NCBI GenBank assembly: GCA_036435485.1
Contig: CM071598.1
Span: forward strand, 139,914,148 to 139,978,147
Direction: 5' to 3'
Length of the DNA stretch: 64,000 nucleotides
Origin: Saposhnikovia divaricata
Lineage: Eukaryota; Streptophyta; Magnoliopsida; Apiales; Apiaceae
The position numbers were made by a program, and so were the translations under genes. This document shows positions 1 to 12,296 of the stretch, piece after piece. Each line of letters starts with the position of its first letter. Positions within the stretch are counted from its first letter, which is position 1. The notes under the pieces were generated by a model. It had not been told where the DNA came from and did not search any database. It was given only the letters and a program-made list of their open reading frames with translations.

Positions 1-964
1 ATCAGATATGCATCACATACAGATCTTTAAAGCATCAAAATACTAAAGCTCCATAAATAAATCCGTTAGAATCCCATGACAACGATTAGTTCATAATTGA
101 AACGTTCGTCACCATGGGATTTGATGAAAACATGATAATAAACAAAGTATGAAAAGATACAAATAAACCTAAGTAATTGATATGTAATGGTGATACAAAT
201 TACAATGGTAGGATGTGTTTAAATAGGCTCTAGAAGTCTTGCCACACAAGAAACTACCTTACAAAACTAATAGAATTTGACTTGGTGCAGGAAATTGCCA
301 AAAATATGTTTACAACTCGAATTAGGGCAAAACTATCAAAATTCAGCATATCTGGCCGCATAGGGGCGCAGTCTGCGCAGCTAGGGCGCAGCCTGCGCAG
401 TCCAACACTAACCAAGGGCGCAGTCTGCGCACCTAGGGCGCAGTCTGCGCACCTAGGGCGCAGTCTACCCACTTTTTGGCGATTTAGGGCGCAGTCTGCA
501 CTGTTAGGGCGCAGTCTGCGCACTCACTTTCTGTCCAGATTTTTATTTTGCTTTAGATTGATAGAAAAGTTCCCAAGCTTCGCGTGGACTGCTTACGGGC
601 CTCAAACGGACTTGTAGAACTCCAGATATGGCCAAAACAGTGAAGACTGCGTAACCTACCCGGAAATCCGAATTTTCCACAATTTGTTTATTTCTCATCC
701 GTTTTCTCTTCCGATTCTTTTGCCACTTCCCGTTCTTCATTCCTTTTGACTCATGAACCTTGACGGTAGCCTAGGGAAAGACTTCATTCCTCATTCCTAT
801 GCTCGAATTCAACTCCAAAATTGACGAAAACATCAACCCTAATCGATATTTCATGAACCTGCACAACTAAACAAAACACATCAAAACTACAACAAACTTG
901 AGTCCAAGACAATCAATTTAAGCCGATATGGAACGTTCCAAGTGGATATAAAATCCACTTATCA
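1..964. mobile_element. Probable end of an LTR inserted into Sire-1 pol
   Basis: No coding sequence is recognisable here. The block ends in TTATCA at 964, and copia pol homology begins in frame at 965. Read on the minus strand the block therefore opens TGATAAGTGGATTTTATATC, with the TG expected of an LTR. Positions 940-947 and 953-960 form a perfect 8-bp inverted repeat with a 5-base loop. The simplest reading is an LTR retrotransposon that landed in the Sire-1 pol gene, with its remainder and the 5' half of Sire-1 lying left of the window. If so, AAGTG (965-969) would be the target duplication. The family is not identified, and a deletion junction is the alternative. Confidence 0.45.
355..530. 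repeat. GC-rich minisatellite, about 18-bp unit
   Basis: About seven imperfect copies of a unit close to CTAGGGCGCAGTCTGCGCAC. Each unit is itself partly palindromic (GCGCAGtcTGCGC). Some copies are separated by short unrelated spacers. The GC content stands out sharply from the AT-rich flanks. It probably lies within the LTR fragment at 1-964. Confidence 0.8.
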
Positions 965-3100
965 AAGTGTTTTGTTCTTAAGACTCATCCAGAACAGCTT
1001 TCCAAATTTGATTTAAAAGCTGATGAAGGAATCTTTGTTGGATACCCACTATCCACAAAAGCATTCAGAGTCTACAATCTAAGAACAAAAGTGGTCATGG
1101 AATCTATCTATGTGTCTTTTGATGATAAGAAGATAACAGGACATGAAGATTTTGATGAACATGACCAGCTAAGATTTGAGAATGAAGAAATAAATGTTGA
1201 TCTACAAAATTCTGATACTCTTTCAGACTCTACTGTTCAATCTATACCAGTAGATCAGACAGCAGCACATGTTGAGGGGGAGCAAGTGAACGATGAACCC
1301 CTATCAAGTGAAGAAACATCTGCTACTAATGATTCTTAAAACTCTGAAAGCAACAGCTCAGGGGGAGCAAACAATGATTTTGGATCTACTAGTCACCACA
1401 CTCAACACAATTATGAACTTTGGGAATCATCAAGATCAAATCTGCCAAGACAAAGGGTATGGAGTAGAGCGCATCCTTTTGAACAGATCATTGGTGAACC
1501 GGACACGGGTGTACAGACTAGAAGAGCAACACAGAATGAATGCAATTTCGTAGGATTTCTATCTCAAATTGAACCTAAAAAGGTTGATGAAGCTTTTGAT
1601 GATCCAGATTGGGTAACTGTAATGCAGGAAGAACTCAATCAGTTTGAAAAGTAGAAAGTTTGGAAGCTGGTGCCAAGACCAAAAGATAAATCTGTAATTG
1701 GCACTAGATGGGTGTTTAGGAATAAACTGGATGAAAATGGTATTGTTACGAGGAACAAGGCTCGATTGGTAGAAAAGGGTTACTCTCAAGAAGAGGGAAT
1801 TGATTATGATGAAACCTATGCTCTAGTTCCAGGGCTTGAAGCAATCAGGATGTTCTTAGCATTTGCTGCGCACTCCAACTTTAAGGTTTTTCAGATGGAT
1901 ATGAAGAGTGCATTTTTGAACGGAGATGTAGAAGAAGAAGTCTATGTTGAACAACCCCCTGGGTTCGAAGACAAGGAATTTGAAGGTTTTGTATACTTTC
2001 TCTTCAAAGCTCTCTATGGTCTCAAGCAAGCTCCTCGAACATGGTATGATACTCTCTCCAAGTTCTTACTTGAAAATGGTTTTACAAGAGGTATCATCGA
2101 CAAAACTCTCTTTCATAAAAAGCATAAAAATGATATAATTCTGGTGCAAGTATATGTGGATGATATAATATTTGGTTCTACTAATGATTTGTTATGCAAG
2201 AGATTTTCTAAGCTAATGCAGAGCAAGTATGAGATGAGCATGATGGGTGAGCTGTCCTTCTTCCTTGGACTTCAAGTTGTTCAGAAGCCCGATGGTATTT
2301 TCATCTGCCAGTCAAAATACATAAAGGATCTTCTGAAGAAGTATGGGATGGAAGAAGCAGCTACTACCAAGACCCAGATGCCAACTGCTATCAAGCTTGA
2401 TCAAGACAAATCTGGTAAGTCAGTTAACATCACGAAGTATCGAGGTATGATAGGCTCTCTCTTATACTTAACTGCTAGTAGATCAGATATTATGTTCGCA
2501 ACTTATTTATGTGCTAGATTCCAGGCTGATCCTAAAGAATCACATCTGATAGCCGTGAAGCGTATCTTGAGATATCTTAAGAGTACTCCGAATCTTGGAA
2601 TTTGGTATCCTAAGGATACGGGTTTTGACCTGGTTGGCTATACAGACTCAGATTATGCTGGTTGTAAGATTGATCGGAAAAGTACTTCTGGAAGCTGTTA
2701 GTTTCTAGGAAGAAGGTTGGTTTCTTGGTACAGCAAGAAGCAACACTCAGTATCTACCTCGACAGCTGAAGCAGAATACATTGCGGCAGGTAGTTGTTGT
2801 GCTCAGATCCTGTGGATGAGGAATCAACTTCAGGATTATGGACTCATGTTGGACAAAATTCCAATTCTATGCGACAACACGAGTGCCATTGCCATTGCCA
2901 ACAATCCAGTTCAACATACCAGGACTAAGCACATTGATATCAGGTATCATTTCTTACGAGAGCATGTCATGAATGGAACTGTGGTAATATATTTTGCTCC
3001 CACAGATCAAGAAATTGCAGACATCTTTACTAAACCACCGGATGAATCCACTTTCTCCAGGTTAGTTGGTGAACTTGTGATGTTAAATTTGTCTAATTAA
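965..3100 (+). pseudogene. pol: Copia pol fragment: integrase C-terminus, RT, RNase H
   Basis: One reading frame runs from 965 to the stop at 3100, broken by three in-frame stops: TAA at 1337, TAG at 1652 and TAG at 2699. No frameshift is seen. It opens with the integrase tail (KCFVLRTHPEQ, then DEGIFVGYPLSTKAFRVYN), passes a low-complexity acidic linker, and enters RT with VFQMDMKSAFLNGDVEEEVY, LYGLKQAPRTWYDTL and the catalytic YVDDIIFGS. RNase H follows with GYTDSDYAGCKIDRKSTSGS and STAEAEYIAAGSCCAQ. It is clearly related to Sire-3 pol, which is the better preserved copy. The polyprotein would have copied element RNA into DNA in the particle, but this fragment lacks protease and the integrase core and cannot act. 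Confidence 0.92.
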
Positions 3101-3766
3101 TTTTGGATAATCAATAACTGCAATTTGTTATAAGTTCACATGTATTTTAAATGTCCATATGTTTAGGACTTGTGAATTTATTTGCAACCAGTTCTCATAT
3201 TATAGTTATCTCTATATTAATTACCATGCTTATAAATGCTATATTTTATGGTAATTAGTTAGTAGATAAATTGTGTTATTTATAGCATAAATAAATAAAT
3301 ATTTTATTGACATATATCAATTAATGATATTTTGTTAATTTTATATCTATTTAATTGTGAGTTTGTGTGTGTGTGTGTGTATAGGTTGATAGATTTCGGT
3401 GATAAGATGTTTTTCGGATGACAGATTTCGGTGATTAGATGTTTTTAGGCTAATTAGGCTGTTAGGTGAGAAATTATTGAGCCGTGTTAGACTTTAAACA
3501 TATCCTGTCAATATCTCACCTAACCCACTAGTCCTTGAAACCTTATAAATGATGAATTTTTGTTTATGTTTAACATCATCATTTTTCAGATATACAAAGC
3601 ATATACACTCAATTGCTGAAAATTTCAAGCTTTGACCGGAAAGATCTCATAATCTAGCTGGTGGTTTTTAGATCGGATTTCATATTCTTGCTTTATACAT
3701 CATCCTTTATAAAAGCTAACCCTTGTTTTTGAATCTCCTCAAAGTTTTGAAAATGGCACTTTGAAA
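3101..3766 (+). other. Sire-1 spacer between pol and ORF3
   Basis: No ORF of note. It holds a short GT microsatellite (3363-3380) and a near-exact duplication of GATTTCGGTGAT plus AGATGTTTTT (3392-3450). A duplicated AAAATGGCA stretch lies at 3750-3775, just before the ORF3 start. It occupies the position of the motif-rich spacers in Sire-2 and Sire-3, but I see no comparable motif array. Confidence 0.6.
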
Positions 3767-5860
3767 ATGGCATTACAGGGAAGTTTTTCAGTTGCAAAAG
3801 TGAATCCTATTTCCATTCAGCAAATCGAAATCATTCAGGATGAGCAATTTCGGGCTTGGACACAATTTCTGAATGAACATTCATTAATTCGCTATGCTTT
3901 AGTTACACCAGTGCAGCTTAACCATGATGCATTACATGAACTATATTGTAGTGCGGTTAACACTTCTGGATAGGATGGGTGTGCATTCACATATCGACTA
4001 TTTGGTAGGTCGATTAGGGTCACTGAACGAGATGTTAATCGAATTCTTCATTTTCCTATGGAAAATCTCGTTTCTGATCCTACACCTGAACAGATTGAAA
4101 TGTTCTTTCATTTTATAAGTTACCAAGATGGTAATTTCAATACTGGTAATCTTTATAGAACGTTTCTAACCCAGTATTGGAATTTCTTCTTTCACACTCC
4201 TAACCATGTTTTTTCCTCAGATAGAATAAATCAAGATCGAATACCTGAATTTATTCAGAAAATAGGGTATGCGGTCGCCAATAATTTGAGGATTAATTTT
4301 GGAAAAATATTGCTTGGTCAAATCATTTTAAAGATGAAACACTTAGGAACAAGAGATGTTCGGACTCAAAATGTCAAATGTCTATATCCAAGGATCCTAC
4401 AGCTAATATTAAATGATTTTTGGAATGATGAAGACAGGGTACGTTTGGAAAATGGTCAAAAGGTGGAATGTTCTTCCATAAAGACGAATGTAATTAATTA
4501 CATAAGTAAAAAGAAATATACGGATGTGCCTACAGTCCTAACTGAATATCTAAAGACTGTCCCACTTTCATTGTTACCAAGACCAGTGAGAGCAGGTATA
4601 CGACATAGTAATATTTCAATCCCTGCTATTCCAACCTCTGTATTCCCTGTTGTGTCACAGGAAATACAGTTTCTACAACCCCCAGTGGCCATCTTACCCG
4701 ACCAAGAGAAGGAAATCCCACCGACTCTAACACAGGTCGAAGAGCCCATTCTACAAATGCAAACACAAACACAACAAACTCTTACACCTCAATTGTCACT
4801 TAAACGACCATCCATCAACACTTTTGAGGGAGATAGTGCCTCAGCAGCACCACATAAGGAGTTAGTTACATCAGCAGCTCTACCTCATTCTAAAAGAAGT
4901 AAACCAAATGAACCTGAGGTAACTGTAACTGTTAGTGAAACAATTCTTCCTTGTCAAATGAGTGAAAATGTAAATGAGGATGAATTGACGGGAGCAACTA
5001 TCTTGAGTTCCATTTCACGGAACATAAGAGTGGTTGAGGATCTTTCTAAAGATCAAATGCCTTCACAGGCATCCGAGGTGGAATTACCTACCTCAATAAC
5101 TGCTGGTGAATCTTTCATTTTACGGTACCGATGGTTCTTTTATGAACCAAGTGTCTTCACAGACATACGAGGGAAACTTGGGTTTTGTGCCATTTAATCA
5201 ATTCAAGTTTAACCTCCCAGAGGGAAAATCTCTGGATCTCTTTCGAGATTTACCACTCTTTACCAATGGTCGGCAACTCGCTTCACGCGAGGACGGAAGC
5301 TCACGAACTTTCATTGCACCATCTGTGACCGCTGAAAAAGGGGCTAGGATGATTTCATTTGCAGGTACACATATCGGTGGAAGCTCTGGAGGAGAGTTGA
5401 GGGAAACACGAATAGAACATGTAAGTGTAACCCAAACCACTAAACCGAGTGAATATAGAGTGTTGAGTGAAACACCTGCAGAACGTACGAGTGAGCAACC
5501 TACTCAACCACATGCACCTGTAACTAGAAAGGAATACAGCAAACTCCTTACACGGGTCCAAACAATAGAGAAAGAGTTACCAAATATCTGTAGGTCCATT
5601 GTAGAAATCAAAAATTTGCAACTTATTCAACATGATGCATTCCAGGTTCAATTAAGTTCCATGGCAGCCCAGTTTATGATGCAATCAACTCCTTGGTAAA
5701 GTCATCTTCGTCTAATTTACCAACTCCACATCCTACTACTCCGGAGGATAACCAAACTGAGGGGGAGAAGGTGGATGACCAAGAAAAATCTACTAGACGT
5801 AAGGGCAAGGAAAAGGTTGTTGACACGAAATTAACTTTATTTTGGGAAAGGAAAAGCTAA
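3767..5860 (+). pseudogene. Sire-1 ORF3 accessory protein, degraded
   Basis: The first in-frame ATG that leads into the conserved region is at 3767. The frame is broken by a TAG at 3971-3973, a frameshift between about 5106 and 5197, and another near 5690, and ends with TAA at 5860. The N-terminal domain is recognisable from QKIGYAVANNLRINFG (about residue 163), at the same spacing as in Sire-2 (166) and Sire-3 (170). A P/T/Q-rich linker follows, with a short basic patch (HSKRSKP). A helical stretch (RVQTIEKELPNICRSIVEIK) may be a coiled coil, and the end is basic (TRRKGKEK). No signal peptide or membrane segment is visible, so an envelope role is unlikely. The function is unknown. Confidence 0.7.
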
Positions 5861-6092
5861 TGGGAATATTAGTGCTATGTGGAAAGAAAGCAAAGGCAAA
5901 CTTGAAGATATGTTCAGTCTAAAGGAACAATTGTTTTGCACTTGGTTAATTTTAGAAATCTGGAAAATGTATATATATGATCCAGAATGCACTTTAATAT
6001 TATTTATCTTTGAACTTTGTTTTTTGTTGTATAAGTTGTGTTATCCTCTAGGAATTTTCTTGTCAAACCCTAACAATAAAATAGGGGGAGAT

Positions 6093-7264
6093 TGTAAAGC
6101 ATAATGTAATGTAATATATAATAGAGGACATATATAACTCAACTAGGATAAAAGATAAATAATATTAAACTCTATACAGGGATCGTGAAATTTGAAGAAC
6201 AGGCACCAACAAGGATCAAGTCGCTGAAAGAAGTTCATTAACATGATCAAGCCTCAGTGATAAAATAAGATGTACAGACGATTCAGTTGAAGGGCTAAAA
6301 GATTCCAGTGATAAAGTTTTTATGATTGCACAATTCTTAGCAGTGTTCTTAAAGACATGATACAAAGACCACGAGTGAATGTTAGTCGTCTGTGAACCAG
6401 ACCAGTTGCACTAGGCGTCAACACTTCACAAAGGAATCAATGTATCTAACTCAGAAAAACTGTTAAGAGGTATGATTGAGTTTAGAGCAGTGTTGATATC
6501 CTCTAGTTAGTTGGAAGCTGAATATTTAAGGATGTCAAATTAAGAGGTAAATGAATAGTATCTGAAATTACTATTCATATGAATAGTATCCAAAATGACT
6601 ATTTATATGAATAGTAACTGAAATTACTATTCATATGAATAGTATCTAAAATTACTATTCATATGAATAGTACTATTCATATGAATAGTAACCAAAAGTA
6701 CTATTCATCAGAAACAAAAATATTTCAATCAGCAAAACACAAAATTCTGAAAAGTAAACAGTTGGGTCCCACCTGAAGAATTTTGTTGTCTGAAGAAATT
6801 TTGTTGGCTGAAGAATCCAAAGCAGCAGGTGGCTCGTTTCATCATCCCTTACGTAAATTAGTGGGTTACTATGCAGCATAGTAACTTTCTATAATCTATA
6901 AATAGGCCTGTTGTATTTCATTTCAAAATACACCTCAACACACAACTTTCTATTCTCTCTCTTATATCTTCTCTGTGTAAGCTGCTAGACAGTCCATCTA
7001 GTAGGAAAGTCGGCTTAGCCCACTTTCAGGAAGTGTCGGGTAGAAGGTCCTCGTGCCTAAACTATCCTTAGGAATGTTTGATTTTGTAGCTGATCCATAA
7101 GATTAGATTGTGTATCAAACCTCCGGGTTTTATCTATTCAAAGATATTTCCCAAACAATTGTGTTATTTCGATTCAGTATTTTTGATTTCATATTCACAT
7201 CAAAAATCGAAATATTGCTAAATAACGTATTCAACCCCCCTTCTACGTTATTCCGGACCTAACA
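6093..7264 (+). repeat. 3' LTR of Sire-1
   Basis: Begins TGTAAAGC straight after the polypurine tract ATAGGGGGAGAT and ends ACCTAACA, so it has the TG...CA form and is about 1172 bp. A promoter-like CTATAAATAGGCC lies near 6894-6906, followed by CT-rich sequence. The matching 5' LTR is outside the window, so the termini rest on the polypurine tract, the TG/CA ends and the change to Helitron sequence at 7265. Confidence 0.8.
6545..6715. repeat. Array of ACTATTCATATGAATAGT palindromes in Sire-1 LTR
   Basis: About four perfect or near-perfect copies of the 18-bp palindrome ACTATTCATATGAATAGT and several half copies (ATGAATAGTA), joined by 8-10 base linkers such as TCTGAAATT and ACCAAAAGT. It lies 5' of the TATA-like box at about 6894, where LTR enhancer repeats usually lie. 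Single-stranded copies could fold into repeated hairpins. Confidence 0.85.
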
Positions 7265-7361
7265 CTTAGTTATTAGTAATTATATTATTATTAGCTTATT
7301 TCATTAATTAGAACGATAATATATTTGGAAATAAGAGATTTTATTTAGAAAAAATAGTAAA
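7265..7361 (-). mobile_element. Left part of minus-strand Helitron B, split by Helitron A
   Basis: This 97-bp stretch (CTTAGTTATTAGTAATTAT onward) matches the tandem unit at about 10280-10385 and its neighbours. It is therefore the left part of the sequence that resumes at 10205. Sire-1 bounds it on the left and Helitron A on the right. It holds no coding sequence. Confidence 0.6.
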
Positions 7362-10204
7362 TCTATACTATTATATAAATTCTGAAACATTGAAAGTTTT
7401 GGTACCTGTTTTTTGGTACTGAGTGAATTTACTTATATACCCTTCATTATAAAGAAACATAGATACACCTAAAATAAATAATAACATAATATAATTAATG
7501 GTAATTAGTCGAGATAATACCTTTTATAAACACCTAAAAACATCAATCGTATCATATCTTTCCATCATTAATATTTTCTTTCCAATTAAAACACGTTATA
7601 ATTAATGATAATTAGTCGATTAAGATAATAAAATTAATGGTAATTAGTCGATTGCATTTTTCAAATTAATATAATAAAATTAATGGTAATTAATGATTGC
7701 CTTTTTCACATTTACTTTTAGTTAAACATATTAACTTTTATAAACACCTAAAAACATCAATTTTATCATATCTTTCAACCATTAATATTATTATGTTATC
7801 TTTTTAATTTACAACAAATCTTACAATCATTAATATATACATGAAAATATCACATCATATTTCTCAATTATTAATAAAATATATTAAAAATCGTATATAT
7901 TGTTTATAATAATGATACATGAAAATGTATCATCTTTGCTATTTTTTCTAATTAAATTTCTTTTTTTCTATAAATATCACGGGCAACATTAATTTCTCAT
8001 TTTTTAAAAACTATGAACAATTCTATTTACTAAAATAACATAATTAAATTATAATTATTATAAACTAATCAATTACCATTTTCACATTAAATCACGTCAT
8101 TTTTTTAATTTTCACATTACCTTTCTGTTTTCTCTAACTAAAATCTCTCTTTTTCCAATGATAATTAGTCGATTAAGATAATAAAATTAATGGTAATTAG
8201 TCGATTGCATTTTTCAAATTAATATAATAAAATTAATGGTAATTAATGATTGCTTTTTTCACATTTACTTTTAGTTGAACATATTAACTTTTATAAACAC
8301 CTAAAAACATCAATTTTATCATATCTTTCAATCATTAATATTATTACGTTATCTTTTTAATTTATAACAAATCTTACAATCATTAATATATACATGAAAA
8401 TATCACATCATATTTCTCAATTATTAATAAAATATATTAAAAATCGTATACATTATTTATAATAATGATACATGAAAATGTATCATCTTTGCTATTTTTT
8501 CTAATTAAATTTCCTTTTTTTCTAGAAATATCACGGGCAACATTAATTTCTCATTTTTTAAAAACTATGAACAATTTTATTTACTAAAATAACATAATTA
8601 AATTAGAATTATTATAAACTAATCAATTACCATTTTCACATTAAATCACGTCATTTTTTTAATTTTCACATTACCTTTCTGTTTTCTATAACTAAAATCT
8701 CTCTTTTTTCAATTTATATCACGGACGGTTATATTTAATACAAATAACTAATAATATTATAATGTTAATAATTAACCGATGTCCTTTTTCAGCTAAAACG
8801 TATTATATTTTCTATATTTTCTATCTAAAATACGGTAGATAAAATCCATCCTACTAACTAACCAATTTCCTTTTTTCCGGTTAAACATATTGTCTTTTCT
8901 ATTTTTCAATAACTAAATAATTTTCTTTTTCAGGTAAAATACAATATCTTTTATATTTTATCTAACTAAAATTTCCACTTTATTAATCAATTTCCTTTTT
9001 AAGGTTAAACATATTACCTTTTCTGTTTTTCAATAACTAAATAATTTCATGTTTTAGGTAAAATACAATATCTTTTACATTTTATCTAACTAAAATTTTT
9101 TTTAAAAAAAACATACGAGCAATTTTGTTTAATAAAATAACATAATTATATTAGAATTACTATTAACTAATCAATTACCTTTTTCAGGCAAAACACGTTA
9201 CCATTTCTCTTTTCTCTAACAAAAGTCTTTCTTTTTCCAAATATATCATGGATGGTTACCTTTTTCAGCCAAAACACGTTACCTTTTTTGTTTTCTCTTA
9301 CTAAAGCCTCTCTTTTTCCAATTATATTACGTGCGTTTCTATTTAATAAAAAAATTATAAAATTATAATATTAATAATTAACCGATTACCTTTTCAGCTA
9401 AAATGTATAATCTTTTCTATTTTTTCTGATTAAATTCCTTTTTTTTAAAAATATTTCGGGCAACATTAATTTCTCATTTCTAAAAATTATGAGCAATTTT
9501 ATTTAGTAAAATAACATAATTAAATTATAATTACTATAAACTTATCAATTACCATTTTCACATAAATCATGTCATCTTTTTAATTTTCACATTATCTTTT
9601 TATTTTCTCTAACTAAAATATCTCTTTTTCCAATTGTATCACGGGCGGTTCTATTTAATACAATAAACTAATAATATTATAATATTAATAATTAACCGAT
9701 TATCTTTTTCAGCTAAAACGTATCATCTTTTCTATATTTTCTAACTAAAATCCCTCTTTTAATAGAAATATCACGGATAATATTAATTTCACCTTTTCTA
9801 AAAACATTGTATTTAGTAAAAAACATAATTAAATTATAATTACTATAAACTAATCAATTACCTTTTCACCTAGAACATGTTAACTTTTTAATTTTCTCTA
9901 ACTAAATCCTCTCTTTTTCTAATCATATCATGGGCTTTCTATTTAATAAAATAATAATTTTATAATCACTTATAATTAACCGATTACCTTTTTCAACTAA
10001 AACCTATCATCTTTTCTATATTTTCTAACTAAAATCCCTCATTTTCTAGAAATATCACGGATAACATTTATATAATATTATCAAATCATCTCATATAAAA
10101 ATTAAACCCTCCAAAATTCATGTTTAAAAAAATTAATTTAAAATAATGAAAAAGTTTCATATAATATTAAAAAAAATCCGTGCATCGCACGGGTTTTAAG
10201 CTAG
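7362..10204 (+). mobile_element. Helitron A, non-autonomous, AT-rich
   Basis: Starts TCTATACTATTATATAAA and ends with a GC-rich hairpin (CCGTGC-ATC-GCACGG, 10178-10192), eight bases and CTAG (10201-10204). The flanking bases are A (7361) and T (10205), which is the classic Helitron A|T insertion site. No RepHel coding sequence is visible, so it must depend on a helicase supplied elsewhere. The body is over 75% AT by eye and full of internal repeats, including a 553-bp tandem duplication. Similar 5' ends recur to the right on the opposite strand. Confidence 0.75.
7607..8713 (+). repeat. 553-bp tandem duplication inside Helitron A
   Basis: 7607-8159 and 8160-8713 are direct copies, both opening GATAATTAGTCGATTAAG and both reaching a CTCTCTTTTTC-type end. 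They differ by scattered single-base changes. Shorter related modules (ATCACGGGC, CTAACTAAAATC, GTTACCTTTT) recur about every 300 bp through to 10070. Confidence 0.85.
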
Positions 10205-11323
10205 TATTTAAGTAAGGATAATTAAGTAAAAAATCAAGTTTGAAAAGAAAATATAGAAAATATATTACCTTTTAGGTGAAAAAGGTAATTACTTAGTTAT
10301 TAGTAATTATAATATTATTAGCTTATTTCATTAATTAGAACGATCTTATATTTGGAAATAAGAGATTTTAGTTAGAAAACTTAGAAAAGGTAATAGCTGA
10401 AAAAGATAATTGGTTAGTTAGTATTTAGGAAAAAATAAGATATTTTAGTAAGAAAATATAGAAAAGATATTACCTTTTTGCTGGAAAAGGTAATCAATTA
10501 GTTATTACTAATTATGATATTAATAGTTTATTTCATTAATTAGAAAGACCATATTTTTGGAAATAAGTGATTTTTGTTAGAAAAGTTTGAAAAGGTAATA
10601 GCTAAAAAGATAATGGATTAGTTATTATTTAGGAGAAAATGATATATTTTAGTTAGAGAATATAGAAAAGATAATTTTTAGCTGAAAAAGGTAATTAGTT
10701 AGTTATTAGTAATTATAATATTATTAGTTTATTTCATTAATTAGAATGACCATATTTTTGGAAAGAAAATATTTTAGTTAGAAAAGTTAGAAAAAATAAT
10801 GGCTGAAAAAGGTAATTGGTTAGTTATTATTTAGGAGAAGTGTTGGAAAGAGCTGCGTGTAATATTTTGAGAAAAAATTGTGTTTTGTTTTTTATAATTA
10901 AGTAAAAGATTTTTGTTAAAAAAGTTAGAACTGGTAATAACTGAAAAAGATAATTGATTAGTTATTATTTAGGAGAAAATGAGATATTTTAGTTAGAAAA
11001 TATAGAAAAAAATGTCACCTTTTAGCTGAAAAAAGTAATTAGTTAGTTATTAGTAATTATAATATTATTAGTTTATTTTATTAATTAGAATGACCATATT
11101 TTTTAAAAGAAAAGATTTTAGTTAGAAAAGTTAGAAATGACAATAGGTGAAAAAGGTAATTGGTTAGTTATTATTTAGGAGAAATGTTGGAAAGAGCTGC
11201 GTGTAATATTTTGAGAAAAGATCATGTTTTGTTTTTTTATAATTAAGTAAAATTAATTAAATAAGGTAAGTATCGTACCGTACCAAAACTTTTAATGTTT
11301 CTTTTTTTATAATATAGTATAGA
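10205..11323 (-). mobile_element. Helitron B, minus strand, main part
   Basis: The right end at 11322-11323 reads, on the minus strand, TCTATACTATATTATAAA followed by the AAACATTAAAAGTTTTGGTAC motif shared with the other Helitron 5' ends here, with T next to it. The body is a tandem array of roughly 200-340-bp units (starts near 10290, 10498, 10700 and 11038) containing TTAGTTATTAGTAATTATAA. A block with GGAAAGAGCTGCGTGTAATA occurs twice (about 10853 and 11187). The left end is lost beyond Sire-1. No gene is present. Confidence 0.55.
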
Positions 11324-11618
11324 TGCAAAAGGTATTGTATTTTACCTGAGAAATGAAATTATTTAGTTTTTGAAAAATAGAAAAGGTAATATGTTTAATC
11401 TAAAAAGTTAACAAAGGAGAAATTTTGGTTAGATAAAATATAAAATATATTGTATTTTACCCGAAAAATGAAATTTTTTAGTTATTGAAAAATAGAAAAG
11501 ATAATATATTTAACCTGAAAATGAAAATTGATTAGTTAGTTGTAGTTGAGTGAAATCAACAGGTACCGTACCGACCGACCAAACTTTTAATATTTCGGCT
11601 TTTATATAATAGTATTGA
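11324..11618 (-). mobile_element. Helitron C fragment, minus strand
   Basis: The minus-strand reading opens at 11618 with TCAATACTATTATATAAAAG, then GCCGAAATATTAAAAGTTTG and GTCGGTACGGTACCTGTTG, which is the 5' end type of this Helitron group. Helitron B abuts it on the left, so only about 295 bp are contiguous. Its 3' end is not identified. Confidence 0.5.
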
Positions 11619-12296
11619 TAGCTTAAAACCTGTGCGATGCACGGATTTTTTTCAATATTATATGATTTTTTTTATTAATTTGAATTACTTTTTTTAAAAT
11701 ATGAATTTTGGAAACTTAAATTTTTAAATGAGATGATTTGATAATAATTATATAAATGTTATCCACGATATTTCTAGGAAAAGTGGGATTTTAGTTAGAA
11801 AATATTGAAAAGATGATACATTTTAGTTGAAAAAGGTAATCGGTTAACTATAAGTACTTATAAAATTATTATTTAATTTTATTAAGTAGAATGCTGTGAT
11901 TTAACTGGAAAAAGAGAGGTCTTAGTTAGAGAAAATTAAAAAGGAAACACGTTTTAGGTGAAAAAGGTAATTGATTAGTTTATAGTAATTATAATTCAAT
12001 TATGTTATATTACTAAATAAAATTGCTCGTAATTTTTTCAGAAAAAGAAAAATTAATATTTCCCGTAATATTTTTTGAAAAAGAGGGATTTTAATTAGAA
12101 AATATAGAAAAGATGATACATTTTAACTGAAAAACTTAATCGACTAATTATTAATATTATACTAATGTTATTTTATTTTATTAAATAGAATCGCCCGTGA
12201 TGTATAAAGACAAATTTTAGTTAGAGAAAAAAGAAAAGATAATTTGAAAATTTAAAAGGTGACATGTTTTAGGTGAAAAAGGTAACTGATTAGTTT

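Larger units (their letters stand above)
965..7264 (+). mobile_element. Sire-1: partial Sirevirus-type Ty1/copia retrotransposon
   Basis: Contains, in order, the end of integrase, RT and RNase H (965-3100), a spacer, a broken third ORF (3767-5860), a GGGGGAGA polypurine tract (6084-6091) and a 3' LTR (6093-7264). The 5' LTR, gag, protease and integrase core are missing, because an unrelated block joins at 965. A long extra ORF after pol and a GGGGGAGA tract next to the LTR fit the Sirevirus lineage. The right flank (CTTAG, 7265-7269) continues into Helitron internal repeat sequence, so the element landed in that repeat. Three stops in pol, plus a stop and frameshifts in ORF3, show that it is dead. 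Confidence 0.85.

Noticed and set aside
355..530. CRISPR-like spaced repeats
   Set aside because: Units are imperfect and mostly contiguous, spacers are not of constant length, there are no cas genes, and the DNA is a plant nuclear genome. It is a minisatellite.
254..617. Cys/Arg-rich and Ala/Gln-rich readings on both strands
   Set aside because: Both come from translating the GC-rich minisatellite.
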